From: Brevibacillus parabrevis
GTDB taxonomy: Bacteria > Bacillota > Bacilli > Brevibacillales > Brevibacillaceae
DNA: 64,000 nucleotides
Assembly (NCBI RefSeq): GCF_003710905.1
Contig: NZ_RHHV01000003.1
Location: 297,138-361,137 of the forward strand
Reading direction: 5' to 3'
In this document: positions 53,163-62,208 of the stretch, in pieces
How positions within the stretch are numbered: position 1 is the stretch's first letter
Layout: each line of letters opens with the position of its first letter
Notes under the pieces: generated by a model
Database searches by the model: none
What the model was told of the DNA's origin: nothing
What the model saw: the letters and a program-made list of their open reading frames with translations, nothing else
Program-made: the position numbers and the translations under genes

Positions 53163-54019
53163 CAATCCAGTCATGTGTGGCTTGTGGCGGACATTTGAAT
53201 GCCCTGCAAAGAGAAGGGATTGTCCGCAAGCGTGCACGATCTCTTTCCAGTTCAGCCGCTACTTACCCGGTCGTATATCGTTTGCTGCAAAAGCTCCAGG
53301 TGTGTGCAGGCTGCTTGGAAGCCCTGCCGTTCATCGGAGAGCAGATTTGTCGTCAGTGCGGGCGAGACATGTGCGGCGAGGTCATTTGTCGCGATGGATT
53401 GTGCCGCGATTGCGTAGATCGAGCGAGCGTGCCGTTGTCTAACAACCGCAGCCTGCTCCAATATGACGAGAAAGGAAAAAGTCTGGTCAGCCTGTTCAAA
53501 TACCGTGGGGATGAGCGATTGGCTAGTTTTTTCAGTGCGCTTTTAACCATCGCGATTTACCGCTACCACCATACGCCTTCGCGTTTTACTTGCATCACGA
53601 CTGTTCCGCTTCATCCAACAAGGCTTCGGGAAAGAGGCTTCAATCAGGTGGAGTTGCTTGCCAAAGCTTTGGGACACGCCATAGGAGTTCCGGTCAAAAC
53701 GTTGCTGGAGCGAACGAAAGCGACAGAGAAGCTGAGCAAGCAAGGCGGGCGCGTGCATCGTGAGGAGAGCATGAGAGATGCTTTTGCGTGGGCGCAAGGG
53801 GCTGTGCTTGCAGACCTATCCTCCGCTTGCTCTGGCGGGATCGCGCGAGCCAAGGTCAAGGGCGGGGCGAATAGTCCTGTAATGTCCGGCACTCCTCTGC
53901 GGGTTCTCCTGATCGACGATATATATACGACAGGCTCGACTCTTCGTTCTTGCGCCAGCACGTTGCGGGCACACTTGGGAACAGTTTGTGAAATTTACTC
54001 CTTGACAATATACAGATAG
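53159..54019 (+). CDS. comFC: Competence phosphoribosyltransferase-like protein ComFC
   Basis: A 286-residue ComFC/GntX family protein. Cys pairs CVACGG, VCAGC, CRQCGRDMC and CRDC form an N-terminal zinc domain; a type I phosphoribosyltransferase domain ends with LLIDDIYTTGSTLRSCASTL, the PRPP loop. It aids DNA uptake with ComFA in transformable species; the exact reaction is not known. GTG 53159 overlaps the comFA stop (GTGA), so the pair is coupled. No comFB is present between them. Confidence 0.92.
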   Translation: MTIQSCVACGGHLNALQREGIVRKRARSLSSSAATYPVVYRLLQKLQVCAGCLEALPFIGEQICRQCGRDMCGEVICRDGLCRDCVDRASVPLSNNRSLLQYDEKGKSLVSLFKYRGDERLASFFSALLTIAIYRYHHTPSRFTCITTVPLHPTRLRERGFNQVELLAKALGHAIGVPVKTLLERTKATEKLSKQGGRVHREESMRDAFAWAQGAVLADLSSACSGGIARAKVKGGANSPVMSGTPLRVLLIDDIYTTGSTLRSCASTLRAHLGTVCEIYSLTIYR

Positions 54020-54104
54020 CCAGTTTGGTAAAATTACGTTATCATGGAAGCAATCAGCAGTTGCGAACCAAATGAACTTTCTGGATGTTGAAGGGGTTGT
54101 TTCT

Positions 54105-54536
54105 ATGTCTCTGGGCAAACTGGCAAACTGCTCGCGGTGTGATGCTTTATTTGTACAAACAGTCCGTGACATTTGCCCCAAATGCTATCAACAAGTGGAG
54201 CAGGAATATGAAAAATGCGCCCGGTTTCTGCGCAAGCGCGAGAATCGCGGAGCTAATATTCATCAGGTGAGCGAAGCTACTGGTGTGAGCGTGAAGCAAA
54301 TTACGAAGTTTATCAAGGAAGGGCGCATTTCTGTAGAAGGCAACCCGGAACTTGGTTACCCATGCGAAATTTGTGGAATTTTGATCCGTACCGGAAACAT
54401 GTGCGACTCGTGCATGAAAGACTTGAAACACGAGATTTCGCAGCAGCTTGAAGTGGATCGGCGCCTTGCAGAAGATGCTCGCGCACGTCAGGCGGAAGCA
54501 GCCGCTTATCGAAGAAGGAAGAATACTGACGAATAG
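54105..54536 (+). CDS. yvyF: Flagellar operon protein YvyF
   Basis: Conserved 143-residue protein of the flagellar late operon. Zinc-binding Cys pairs at the start (NCSRC, CPKC) and the end (CEIC, CDSC) surround a MerR-like helical segment NIHQVSEATGVSVKQITKFI, as in Bacillus YvyF, whose role in flagellar regulation is not fully defined. ATG 54105 is chosen by homology (SLGKLANCSRC) with AAGGGG 10 nt upstream. flgM follows after a terminator-like hairpin. Confidence 0.88.
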   Translation: MSLGKLANCSRCDALFVQTVRDICPKCYQQVEQEYEKCARFLRKRENRGANIHQVSEATGVSVKQITKFIKEGRISVEGNPELGYPCEICGILIRTGNMCDSCMKDLKHEISQQLEVDRRLAEDARARQAEAAAYRRRKNTDE

Positions 54537-54573
54537 TTTTGCGCAAAAAAACTAATCGTCAATCAGGAAATTG

Positions 54574-54611
54574 CCGATGATACTACTAAGAGGTATCATC
54601 GGTTTTTCTTT
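54574..54611 (+). terminator. Hairpin terminator between yvyF and flgM
   Basis: Perfect 10-bp stem CCGATGATAC / GTATCATCGG, loop TACTAAGAG, followed by TTTTTCTTTT. Confidence 0.85.
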
Positions 54612-54668
54612 TGATAAAGGGACGTGTTCCCATGAAAATGTCCGGTGGATTGAGAGGATGGTAATCAG

Positions 54669-54944
54669 ATGCGGATTAATGAACCGAACCGTGTCGGGAT
54701 GATCAACGCCTACAACAAGACGAGCAACAACCAGGTAGGCAAAAGTGGGAAAATCCCGATGGGCAAGGATGAAGTAAACATTTCTACGGAAGCGTTGGAA
54801 ATGCAGCGCCAGGTGGAAGACACGAACGCGCCACAGCGTCGTGAAAAGGTGGAGCAATTGAAGAAGCAAGTGGAGGAAGGCACGTATCGTGTCTCCAGCG
54901 AGCGAATTGCAGAGAAGCTCCTGTCCTTTTGGAAAAAGCTATAA
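54669..54944 (+). CDS. flgM: Anti-sigma-D factor FlgM
   Basis: A 91-residue negative regulator that holds sigma-D until the hook-basal body is complete. It starts MRINEPNRVGMINAYNKTS, carries KDEVNISTEALEMQR in the middle and the sigma-binding helical C-terminus with LKKQVEEGTYRVSSERIAEK. Start context: GAGAGGATGGT upstream of ATG 54669. flgN, flgK and flgL follow, as in Bacillus. Confidence 0.93.
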   Translation: MRINEPNRVGMINAYNKTSNNQVGKSGKIPMGKDEVNISTEALEMQRQVEDTNAPQRREKVEQLKKQVEEGTYRVSSERIAEKLLSFWKKL

Positions 54945-54980
54945 ACCAGTTCTCTAGGGAAGACGAGGAGAAGCGCGAAC

Positions 54981-55472
54981 ATGGATAGACTCTACGATCT
55001 GCTCGACAACTTGATCCGGTTGCACAAAGCCTTGTACACTTTGGCCGCACACAAAAAAGACGTGCTGGTAAAAGGAGATGTCGATGAGCTGGTGGCGATT
55101 ACCCGCCAGGAACAAAAGCTGATCAAGGGCGTCACTGCTGCTGAAGCAGCCCGCCAAACCTTGGTGCAAGAACTGACCGAAAAGAAAGGCTTTGCGCTTC
55201 AGGAAGGCACACTGGCTGAATTGATCAAGTTGACGACCAGTGCGGAAGAGAAGACGCGGCTTGCATCCTATCGAGACGAGCTTGTCCGGATTGTCGCCGA
55301 ACTGCGTGAGGCAAACGAGCTGAATCAGCAGTTGCTGGAGCAATCCCTTTCTTTTGTAAACATGACACTCGACCTGATCACGGACACGCCGGAGGACGAC
55401 TTCATTTACGGCAATCCGAGCACGGACACCTACCGTCAGGCGAGCCGAACTTTTTTCAATAAAAAAGCGTAA
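54981..55472 (+). CDS. flgN: Flagellar export chaperone FlgN
   Basis: A 163-residue all-helical cytoplasmic chaperone for the hook-filament junction proteins FlgK and FlgL. Features: LYDLLDNLIRLHKALYTLAA and the ITRQEQKLIKGVTAAEAAR segment. GAGGAGAAG precedes ATG 54981. Encoded directly upstream of its clients flgK (13 nt) and flgL. Confidence 0.9.
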   Translation: MDRLYDLLDNLIRLHKALYTLAAHKKDVLVKGDVDELVAITRQEQKLIKGVTAAEAARQTLVQELTEKKGFALQEGTLAELIKLTTSAEEKTRLASYRDELVRIVAELREANELNQQLLEQSLSFVNMTLDLITDTPEDDFIYGNPSTDTYRQASRTFFNKKA

Positions 55473-55484
55473 AGAGGTGCTGAC

Positions 55485-56972
55485 ATGCGCTCGACTTTTC
55501 ACGGAATTGAAGTAAGCAAACGCGGCCTGTTCGCACAGCAGTCTGCGCTGAATACGACGGGGCATAACATTGCGAATGCGAATACGGAAGGATACAGCCG
55601 TCAGCGGGTCAACATGCAGGCTACTACCGGGTTGCCTTATGTTGGAATGCAGGCAACCATCGAGCCAGGATTGCTTGGTACGGGTGTGCAAGCTGACAGT
55701 ATTCAGCGGTTGCGAGAAGAGTTTCTGGATATTCAATATCGAAATGAGCACAAGCGTCAAGGATATTGGGATGGTCGCTTGGAAACACTTGAAAAGCTGG
55801 AAGGGATAATGAACGAACCTTCTGATACAGGGCTGCAAAAAGTCATGGACCAGATGTGGCAAGCCTGGCAGGACTTGGCTAAAGACCCGACAGATACGTC
55901 GGCACGTGCTGTTGTTCGCGAACGAAGCAAGGCGGTTGCGGATACATTTAACACATTGACGAATCATATCAAAGAAGTGCAACTTGATCTGGACAATGTA
56001 GTGAATGTGAAGGCGATGGAAATCAACTCTTTGGGACAGCAAATAGCCAGCTTGAACAATCAGATTTCCAATATCGTGCCACATGGCTACCAGCCAAACG
56101 ATTTGTATGACCAGCGTGACGTTCTCCTGGATAAGCTCTCCAAGCTGGTAGATATCCGAGTGACGCAAACCACCGCTGGTATGGTGAACGTAACGATTGA
56201 AGGACGCGAATTTGTTAACGGTATCACTTCCCAACCAGTAGTTGCTCAGCGAAATGTCGCCACGGGTTTGAGTGATCTCACGCTGGGTGGAGCGGCTTTC
56301 GTTCCGACATCTGGTTACATGGCAGGCACTCTCCAATCTCGTGATCAGATTGTGCCAAACATGCTAAAACGTCTGGATGTCTTGGCTGTGAATTTGACTA
56401 AGGAAATCAATGATATACATCGCGCAGGACGGAGCTTGAATGATATCAATAATGGCACCGCACAGGATCTGCCGTTCTTTGTAGATGCAACGGCTTTGGC
56501 TGCGGATGCTACAACGAAAAATTATCCAACAAGTGCCTCTAGTCTTGTCGTTAACCCCGAAATTATGAGAAGTTTGGATGCTATCGCTGCGGCAAAACCG
56601 GAAGCAGTCTCTACACCGGTTGGCAACAACGAAAACGCATTGGCGATTGCTTCGATCAAATTTAAAGTGTTGGCTGCCGGAACAGGCCCGAACGACTTGG
56701 CAGAAAGCTCCACTTTGGATAACTACTATCGTTATACAATCAGCCAATTGGGTGTGGATGCACAAGAAGCTACCCGCAATCAGTTGAACTCGGAAATGCT
56801 GGTCGGAACTGTAGACAGCCAGCGGCAATCCGTATCAGGCGTATCGATTGATGACGAAATGGCAGAAATGGTGAAATTCCAGCACGCATACAGCGCATCT
56901 GCCCGCGTCATGACAAGCATGGACGAAATTTTGGACAAAGTCATCAACGGCATGGGCCGAGTTGGCCTCTAG
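55485..56972 (+). CDS. flgK: Flagellar hook-associated protein 1 FlgK
   Basis: Hook-filament junction protein. 495 residues with the conserved N-terminal assembly domain (FHGIEVSKRGLFAQQSALNT, NTEGYSRQRVNMQ) and the C-terminal helix block SGVSIDDEMAEMVKFQHAYS. The middle domain includes QMWQAWQDLAKDPTDTSAR. AAGAGGTG precedes ATG 55485. flgL follows 16 nt downstream. Confidence 0.96.
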   Translation: MRSTFHGIEVSKRGLFAQQSALNTTGHNIANANTEGYSRQRVNMQATTGLPYVGMQATIEPGLLGTGVQADSIQRLREEFLDIQYRNEHKRQGYWDGRLETLEKLEGIMNEPSDTGLQKVMDQMWQAWQDLAKDPTDTSARAVVRERSKAVADTFNTLTNHIKEVQLDLDNVVNVKAMEINSLGQQIASLNNQISNIVPHGYQPNDLYDQRDVLLDKLSKLVDIRVTQTTAGMVNVTIEGREFVNGITSQPVVAQRNVATGLSDLTLGGAAFVPTSGYMAGTLQSRDQIVPNMLKRLDVLAVNLTKEINDIHRAGRSLNDINNGTAQDLPFFVDATALAADATTKNYPTSASSLVVNPEIMRSLDAIAAAKPEAVSTPVGNNENALAIASIKFKVLAAGTGPNDLAESSTLDNYYRYTISQLGVDAQEATRNQLNSEMLVGTVDSQRQSVSGVSIDDEMAEMVKFQHAYSASARVMTSMDEILDKVINGMGRVGL

Positions 56973-56988
56973 TAGGAGGGATTAGATC

Positions 56989-57891
56989 ATGGCGGTACGT
57001 GTAACGCAGAACATGCTGAATAGTAATATGCTGCGGAATTTGCATAATTCCATGCGTAGCATGGACAAGCTACAGCAACAGCTTTCGTCTGGTAGTAAAA
57101 TTGCCAAGCCATCTGATGATCCTGTAGTGGCAGCGCGTGGGATGTTTTATCGTTCTTCGTTGATGGAGAATGATCAGTATAAGAGGAATGTGGATGAAGC
57201 GAAGTCTTGGTTAGATATGACTGATAGCACAATGGATGAAGTTGGGAACGTTTTGAAGCGGATCAAAGAACTCTTGATATACTCTGGTGATGGAGCAGTA
57301 TCACCAGAGGATTTAAAAACGATGGGTTCAGAAGTTCAGGAATTAAAGAATCATTTAGGTACACTTGCTAATCAACAAATAAATGGCAAGTATATTTTTG
57401 CAGGCACTGACACGAATAAAGCTCCGTATGATCCGGTAGCAAATGGCGGGAAAGGAGACTATGTAAATACCAATAGTTCGCCAATAAATTTGGAAGTAAG
57501 CCAAAATGTATTTGTAACTTCAAATATTAATGCTCCGAACATATTTAATTTCCCAGATAATGCGAACAATATGTTTAATCTTTTAGACAATATAATCACA
57601 GAGCTTAGCAATGGGAGAACAGCTACCCAATTTCAAGCGAGATTAGATCAACAATTTGATAAACTTCTTGCGGAGCGGGCATCACTCGGAGCAACTGTGA
57701 ACAGAGTCGAACTAATTGCTGAAAGATTGAACACGCAAGAAGTAAGTATATCTGAACTTTTGTCAAGAAATGAAGATGCGAATATGGCCGAAGTAATGAC
57801 AAATTTAAAGACTCAAGAAAGTGTTCATTCAGCAGCACTAGGATCTGGGGCGCGTATTATTCAACCAACCTTGTTAGACTTCCTTCGCTAG
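56989..57891 (+). CDS. flgL: Flagellar hook-associated protein 3 FlgL
   Basis: Second junction protein, 300 residues. Flagellin-like N-terminus (MAVRVTQNMLNSNMLRNLHN, QQLSSGSKIAKPSDDP) and C-terminal segment (LLSRNEDANMAEVMTNLKTQ). Base composition drops toward AT within this gene and stays AT-rich through fliT, unlike flgK upstream; this may mark a recombination boundary. AGGAGGG precedes ATG 56989. Confidence 0.94.
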   Translation: MAVRVTQNMLNSNMLRNLHNSMRSMDKLQQQLSSGSKIAKPSDDPVVAARGMFYRSSLMENDQYKRNVDEAKSWLDMTDSTMDEVGNVLKRIKELLIYSGDGAVSPEDLKTMGSEVQELKNHLGTLANQQINGKYIFAGTDTNKAPYDPVANGGKGDYVNTNSSPINLEVSQNVFVTSNINAPNIFNFPDNANNMFNLLDNIITELSNGRTATQFQARLDQQFDKLLAERASLGATVNRVELIAERLNTQEVSISELLSRNEDANMAEVMTNLKTQESVHSAALGSGARIIQPTLLDFLR

Positions 57892-57912
57892 GGAATTGGG
57901 GGAGTACGGTAA

Positions 57913-58491
57913 ATGCAGATTCCACAAATTCGGATGGAGAGTACCTTTGCAAAATTAGGTTTATCCATTAATAAACCTGTTATAAATATTAAGCAACCTA
58001 TGGCAGAAATGAATTTACGACAAAAAGCAGCCACTCTCAATATTGAACAGGCAAGGACTGAGCTGAGAATTGATTCAAGTCAGGCAAGAGCAAATATTGG
58101 CCTCATGACCCCCATGCAGTTTAGCGATAGTAATACATCCTATGGACGACAACAGTGGCTACAAGCAATTGCGGAGAAAGTTCAAGAAGGCGACCGTTTA
58201 ATGAAAATATATTCACGAGAAAATGCAATCGCAAATATAGGAAGAGAAAAAGGTCAACGTGTATTGGAGGGTGGATATAACCCACCAGTTCCTTCTTTAG
58301 ATGAAGGTGTCGATGTAAGCATAGAGGTTAAACCAGCAATAATCAACGTAATACGTAATGGCATGAGCATGGATCCAGTGCTGAGACCGCCTGAGTTTAC
58401 TTATACGCCAGGTAAGGTGGAGCCATATATGATAGAATATAATAGTCTCAAGATAGATGTGATAGGTAGCCAACTTGATCGAAAGATGTGA
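57913..58491 (+). CDS. yviE: DUF6470 protein (YviE-like)
   Basis: A 192-residue protein of the late flagellar operon with MQIPQIRMESTFAKLGLSIN and LRIDSSQARANIGLMTPMQF, matching the YviE/DUF6470 family found between flgL and fliW. The function is not known. AT-rich codons are used. GGGGGAGTACG precedes ATG 57913; fliW follows 13 nt downstream. Confidence 0.85.
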   Translation: MQIPQIRMESTFAKLGLSINKPVINIKQPMAEMNLRQKAATLNIEQARTELRIDSSQARANIGLMTPMQFSDSNTSYGRQQWLQAIAEKVQEGDRLMKIYSRENAIANIGREKGQRVLEGGYNPPVPSLDEGVDVSIEVKPAIINVIRNGMSMDPVLRPPEFTYTPGKVEPYMIEYNSLKIDVIGSQLDRKM

Positions 58492-58504
58492 GTGAGGGGA
58501 AGAT

Positions 58505-58921
58505 ATGAATACAAGTCAACAATTGGAGTTGGGAAATCTTTTTTTTGAGGATGGAATACCTGGATTTTCTCATTTGCAGTTTTTTCAATTGATGCAGGAA
58601 GAGAAGAGTCCGTTTTATTTAATTCAGTCTATCGAAGAAAAAGATGTTGGATTTTGGGTAGTAGATCCGTTTCTCTTCTTTCCTTCCTATGAGTTTTCAC
58701 TTTCATCTTCAACAAAAGAAGCACTAAGAATGGATGGTCAGGAGTCTATCGCTGTCTTTTCTATTGTGACTATACGTGGAAATAACCAGGCTACTGTAAA
58801 TTTAAAAGCTCCCATTGTCGTGAATCTCAACAATCGCATGGGTAAACAGGTTATTTTGCAGGATGATACATATTCAATCCGCCAGCAGTTGATCGAACAA
58901 CAAGCTACGGATATTAAGTAG
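58505..58921 (+). CDS. fliW: Flagellar assembly factor FliW
   Basis: A 138-residue protein that binds CsrA and, alternately, flagellin: free flagellin releases CsrA inhibition through FliW. Hallmarks are [32 protein letters not shown] and [32 protein letters not shown] precedes ATG 58505. csrA follows after 11 nt and the flagellin gene after that, giving the complete control module. Confidence 0.95.
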   Translation: MNTSQQLELGNLFFEDGIPGFSHLQFFQLMQEEKSPFYLIQSIEEKDVGFWVVDPFLFFPSYEFSLSSSTKEALRMDGQESIAVFSIVTIRGNNQATVNLKAPIVVNLNNRMGKQVILQDDTYSIRQQLIEQQATDIK

Positions 58922-58932
58922 GTGGTGTTGAC

Positions 58933-59181
58933 ATGTTGGTCCTTTCTCGAAAGAAAAATGAATCAATTATGATTGGTGACGCCATCGAAATTAAAATAAT
59001 TTCTGTTGATGGGGATCAGGTACGTATTGGAATTGAAGCTCCTAGGAAACTAGACATTTATCGAAAAGAAATCTATGAAGCTATTCAAGAAGAGAATCGT
59101 CTGGCAACAAAGAGTCAGAGTGAGTGGTCCATGCTAAGAAACTTGATAGAAAAAGGATGGCAATATAAAGATGGTCAATAG
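58933..59181 (+). CDS. csrA: Carbon storage/translation regulator CsrA
   Basis: An 82-residue RNA-binding protein that blocks translation of flagellin m[43 protein letters not shown] are the canonical core, with the RNA-contacting Leu4 and Arg44-type positions (VRIGIEAP). The C-terminal extension (IQEENRLA onward) is typical of FliW-antagonised CsrA. TAGGTGGTG precedes ATG 58933. A terminator follows. Confidence 0.96.
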   Translation: MLVLSRKKNESIMIGDAIEIKIISVDGDQVRIGIEAPRKLDIYRKEIYEAIQEENRLATKSQSEWSMLRNLIEKGWQYKDGQ

Positions 59182-59195
59182 ATCATCTTTTTTTC
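59167..59195 (+). terminator. Terminator overlapping the end of csrA
   Basis: AAAGATG / CATCTTT stem with a T run; the 5' arm is inside the last codons of csrA. Confidence 0.7.
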
Positions 59196-59216
59196 TGTAA
59201 AAAAAGAAAAAAGCGC

Positions 59217-59244
59217 TAAAAACTCTAAGACGACATTCCGATAA
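59217..59244 (+). promoter_or_regulatory. Sigma-D promoter of hag
   Basis: TAAA (59217-59220), 17 nt, CCGATAAT (59238-59245). This fits the sigma-D form TAAA-N15/16-gCCGATAT. Same spacing recurs upstream of flaG and of the gene at 63517. Confidence 0.72.
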
Positions 59245-59299
59245 TAGTAATGTAGGGACAGTTGCAAGCGCGCGATTGTGATAAGTCTCAAATTCATGA

Positions 59300-59321
59300 A
59301 TAGTCACAGGGACGTGACTAT
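59300..59321 (+). promoter_or_regulatory. CsrA-binding hairpin in the hag leader
   Basis: ATAGTCAC / GTGACTAT stem with AGGGAC in the loop, so the core GGA is displayed as in CsrA targets (consensus ACARGGAUGU). A second GGA lies in the SD AAGGAGGA (59331-59338). Two sites at this distance correspond to the B. subtilis hag leader layout. Confidence 0.75.
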
Positions 59322-59345
59322 CGAAAAATCAAGGAGGAATATTAA

Positions 59346-60164
59346 ATGATTATCAACCACAATATTTCCGCAATGAACACACATCGTCAATTGGGTGTAA
59401 ATACTGGCAGCTTGGCAAAAAACGTTGAGAAACTGTCTTCCGGTTACCGCATCAACCGTGCAGCTGATGATGCAGCTGGTCTCTCTATCTCCGAGCGTAT
59501 GCGTGCTCAAATCCGCGGTATGGAACAAGCTTCCCGTAACTCCCAAGATGGTATCTCTCTGATTCAAACTGCAGAGGGCGCATTGCAAACTGTTAATAAT
59601 ATGTTGGTTCGTGTAAAAGAATTGGCAACTCAATCGGCGAATGGTACATTGGATGACACAAATGACCGTGCTCGTCTTCAAGAGGAATTGGCTGAGCTGG
59701 CAAAAGAAGTAACAAACATTAAAGACAACACCAAGTTCAACGGAATTGGTTTGCTTGCTGGTGGTACAGATATTGATCTGCAAATCGGGCAAGAAACAGC
59801 TCAAAAATTGACTCTGACTGTATCTAATTTCGATCTGAGTACTGTAGATGGCGCTGTTACTGGGTATTCAATCGCTACCCAAGCAGATGCTTTGACTACA
59901 CTGGGCGATGTAGAAAACCAAATCAACGCTGTAAGTAAAGCGCGCTCTTATCTTGGTGCGAACCAAAATCGTCTGGAAAACACAATCAACAACCTGAATA
60001 TCACTGCTGAAAACTTGACTGCTGCTGAATCCCGTATTCGCGACGTTGATATGGCGAAAGAGCAAATGGCTTTCACTAAAAACAACATCTTGACTCAAGC
60101 TTCTCAAGCGATGTTGGCTCAAGCAAACCAATTGCCACAAGGTGTTCTGCAACTTCTCCGTTAA
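59346..60164 (+). CDS. hag: Flagellin
   Basis: Filament subunit, 272 residues. N-terminal D0/D1 ([40 protein letters not shown]) and C-terminal D1/D0 ([20 protein letters not shown], ending [10 protein letters not shown]) are intact, with a short variable middle. Codons are strongly optimised compared with its AT-rich neighbours. Translation starts at ATG 59346 after AAGGAGGA and is probably blocked by CsrA. Monocistronic with sigma-D promoter and terminator. Confidence 0.97.
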   Translation: MIINHNISAMNTHRQLGVNTGSLAKNVEKLSSGYRINRAADDAAGLSISERMRAQIRGMEQASRNSQDGISLIQTAEGALQTVNNMLVRVKELATQSANGTLDDTNDRARLQEELAELAKEVTNIKDNTKFNGIGLLAGGTDIDLQIGQETAQKLTLTVSNFDLSTVDGAVTGYSIATQADALTTLGDVENQINAVSKARSYLGANQNRLENTINNLNITAENLTAAESRIRDVDMAKEQMAFTKNNILTQASQAMLAQANQLPQGVLQLLR

Positions 60165-60190
60165 TCAATGGAAAAAGAATAATTTTACGA

Positions 60191-60221
60191 AGCTGTCGAA
60201 TGATAATTCGACAGCTTTTTT
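60191..60221 (+). terminator. Terminator after hag
   Basis: AGCTGTCGAA / TTCGACAGCT stem, loop TGATAA, T run. Confidence 0.92.
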
Positions 60222-60275
60222 ATATGTTCCTTTTCGGTGAGAAAAATGAACGGACAGAGTAATCAAAAGAAAAAA

Positions 60276-60302
60276 TAATGATAATCTGGAATCCTACCGA
60301 TA
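60276..60302 (+). promoter_or_regulatory. Sigma-D promoter of the flaG-fliDST unit
   Basis: TAAT (60276-60279), 17 nt, CCGATA (60297-60302) followed by TAT. One -35 mismatch from TAAA. Confidence 0.6.
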
Positions 60303-60336
60303 TATATAATAAGATGCTTTTTGGGGAGTGAATGAT

Positions 60337-60681
60337 ATGGAAATTTCCTCTGTTCATTCGTCACAAGGACAGAAGAATAACATGAGACAAGGTTTAGGAA
60401 CGAGTCCTACACAAGAACAAAATCCAAAAGACATGAAACATCCAGGCGAATTACCAAGCAAGTCGAATTTGCAAGCTGAAATAGCTGGAATTAACAAATG
60501 GCTACAATCTACAAATACACACGTAAAATTTACCCTACATGAGGATCTGAACGAATATTACGTTCAGATTATCAACGATCAGACAAATGAAGTAATTAGA
60601 GAAATTCCTTCTAAGAAAATGATGGATATGGTTGCAAAAATGCATGAAATGATTGGATTGCTGGTGGATGAAAAAAGATAG
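60337..60681 (+). CDS. flaG: Flagellar protein FlaG
   Basis: A 114-residue protein thought to influence filament length. The C-terminal block is diagnostic: KFTLHEDLNEYYVQIINDQT, then NEVIREIPSKKMMDMVAKMH. N-terminal half is polar and variable. ATG 60337 is chosen because GGGGAG (60323-60328) lies 8 nt upstream; GTG 60328 overlaps the SD. fliD follows 12 nt downstream. Confidence 0.9.
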   Translation: MEISSVHSSQGQKNNMRQGLGTSPTQEQNPKDMKHPGELPSKSNLQAEIAGINKWLQSTNTHVKFTLHEDLNEYYVQIINDQTNEVIREIPSKKMMDMVAKMHEMIGLLVDEKR

Positions 60682-60693
60682 GGGGTAAAAATA

Positions 60694-62193
60694 ATGGGAA
60701 TACGGATCAGTGGTATGGCATCAGGGATGGATACCGAGAAAATTGTTAAAGATTTGATGAAAGCTCACCGTGAGCCTGTTAATCGTTTGCAACGGAACAA
60801 ATATAGTGTTGAATGGAAGCGTGATGCTTACCGTGAGATGAACACTCTATTAGCCGACTTGCAAAATTCTCTGAAAGATCTTCGCTTAGGAACTAGTTTT
60901 AATAAAAAAATTGCATTCTCAGAAAATGAAAATATAGCCTCTGCGAAAGTAACGGGAAAACCTTCTCTTTCTTCATATTCAGTAGAGGTAATTAGTTTGG
61001 CTAAAGCGGGCACACCACCTAACGCTGAGTTTCCTGTAGCAGCAATAACGGATACTAAAAAGCCGATCGGGGGGTCTGATTTCACTCTTACAATAAAAAA
61101 AGATGTAGATGGAGATGGCAATATAGATTATGTTCCATTAACATTTGCAGGTGCAACTGACTCAATTGATAGTATAATTTCACAAATTAATAGTGCAAAA
61201 ACGGGGTTGAAAGCGAGTTTCTTCAATAATAAGCTTGTTATGATAGCTGAAGACGGTAAGCAATTTGAAGTTGAAACGAGCGGTGCGAATAACCTAAATA
61301 TAGGTGCAAATACACCTTCTACTACGGGACAATCCAGTGACCCAGCGAAGTTCAAAATTAATGGTGTTGAATATACTTCTACTACAAACACGTTTACTTT
61401 TGATGGTATTAATTTCACTTTAAAACAACCCAATGTAGGTGCTCCTGTTACTGTCAGTGCGAAAGCAGATGAAGAGGCTATTTTCACGATGGTGAAGGAT
61501 TTTGTTGATAAGTACAATACTGTCATTGAAACGATCAATAAAAAAATAGCTGAACCAAAATATAAAGCTTATCAGCCGCTGCTAGATGAGGAAAGAGAAG
61601 CATTATCTGAAAAAACTGCTGAAAAAATGGATAATATGGCGCGAAGTGGTATTCTACTTCGTGATTCTATTTTAACTAGTGGATTACATGAAATGCGACG
61701 AGCTTTAAGCACCCCTTTGAAAGCTGCCGGTGTAAATTCAGCATTTGACACACTTTCCGAAATCGGTATCGTCGGTCCTCCAGCTGGGAAATATGCTTAT
61801 CAAGAAAATGGAAAACTCTATATAAATGAATCAAAACTCCGTGAGACCATAAGCAAAAATGGTGAGGATGTAATAAAACTTTTTACTAACTACAGTAGTA
61901 ATCCTGACCAAGCCACAAAGTACAATGAGAGTGGAGTTGCCGAGCGATTATATGGTCAGTTAAATCAAGTCATTGATAAGTTAACGAAAGAAGCTGGAGC
62001 AGTTGGAAGAGTTAGTGATGACAGCAATCTCACTAAAAGATTAAAGCAAACGGATGATGAGATCGAAATTTGGGAAGATCGCCTGAAACAGATTGAGAAT
62101 CGTTACTGGAAGCAATTCACTGCAATGGAACAGGCAATGTCCAAAGCACAATCACAAGGCGCATGGTTTACACAAATGTTAGGTCAAAAATAA
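60694..62193 (+). CDS. fliD: Flagellar hook-associated protein 2 FliD (filament cap)
   Basis: Filament cap protein directing flagellin folding at the tip, 499 residues. N-terminal FliD domain (IRISGMASGMDTEKIVKDLM, EWKRDAYREMNTLLADLQNS), a central variable part with FKINGVEYTSTTNTFTFDGI, and the C-terminal domain with LSEIGIVGP and NGEDVIKLFTNY, ending in a coiled coil. GGGGGTAA precedes ATG 60694. AT-rich relative to flgK. Confidence 0.95.
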   Translation: MGIRISGMASGMDTEKIVKDLMKAHREPVNRLQRNKYSVEWKRDAYREMNTLLADLQNSLKDLRLGTSFNKKIAFSENENIASAKVTGKPSLSSYSVEVISLAKAGTPPNAEFPVAAITDTKKPIGGSDFTLTIKKDVDGDGNIDYVPLTFAGATDSIDSIISQINSAKTGLKASFFNNKLVMIAEDGKQFEVETSGANNLNIGANTPSTTGQSSDPAKFKINGVEYTSTTNTFTFDGINFTLKQPNVGAPVTVSAKADEEAIFTMVKDFVDKYNTVIETINKKIAEPKYKAYQPLLDEEREALSEKTAEKMDNMARSGILLRDSILTSGLHEMRRALSTPLKAAGVNSAFDTLSEIGIVGPPAGKYAYQENGKLYINESKLRETISKNGEDVIKLFTNYSSNPDQATKYNESGVAERLYGQLNQVIDKLTKEAGAVGRVSDDSNLTKRLKQTDDEIEIWEDRLKQIENRYWKQFTAMEQAMSKAQSQGAWFTQMLGQK

Positions 62194-62208
62194 CAGGGAG
62201 TGACGCAG

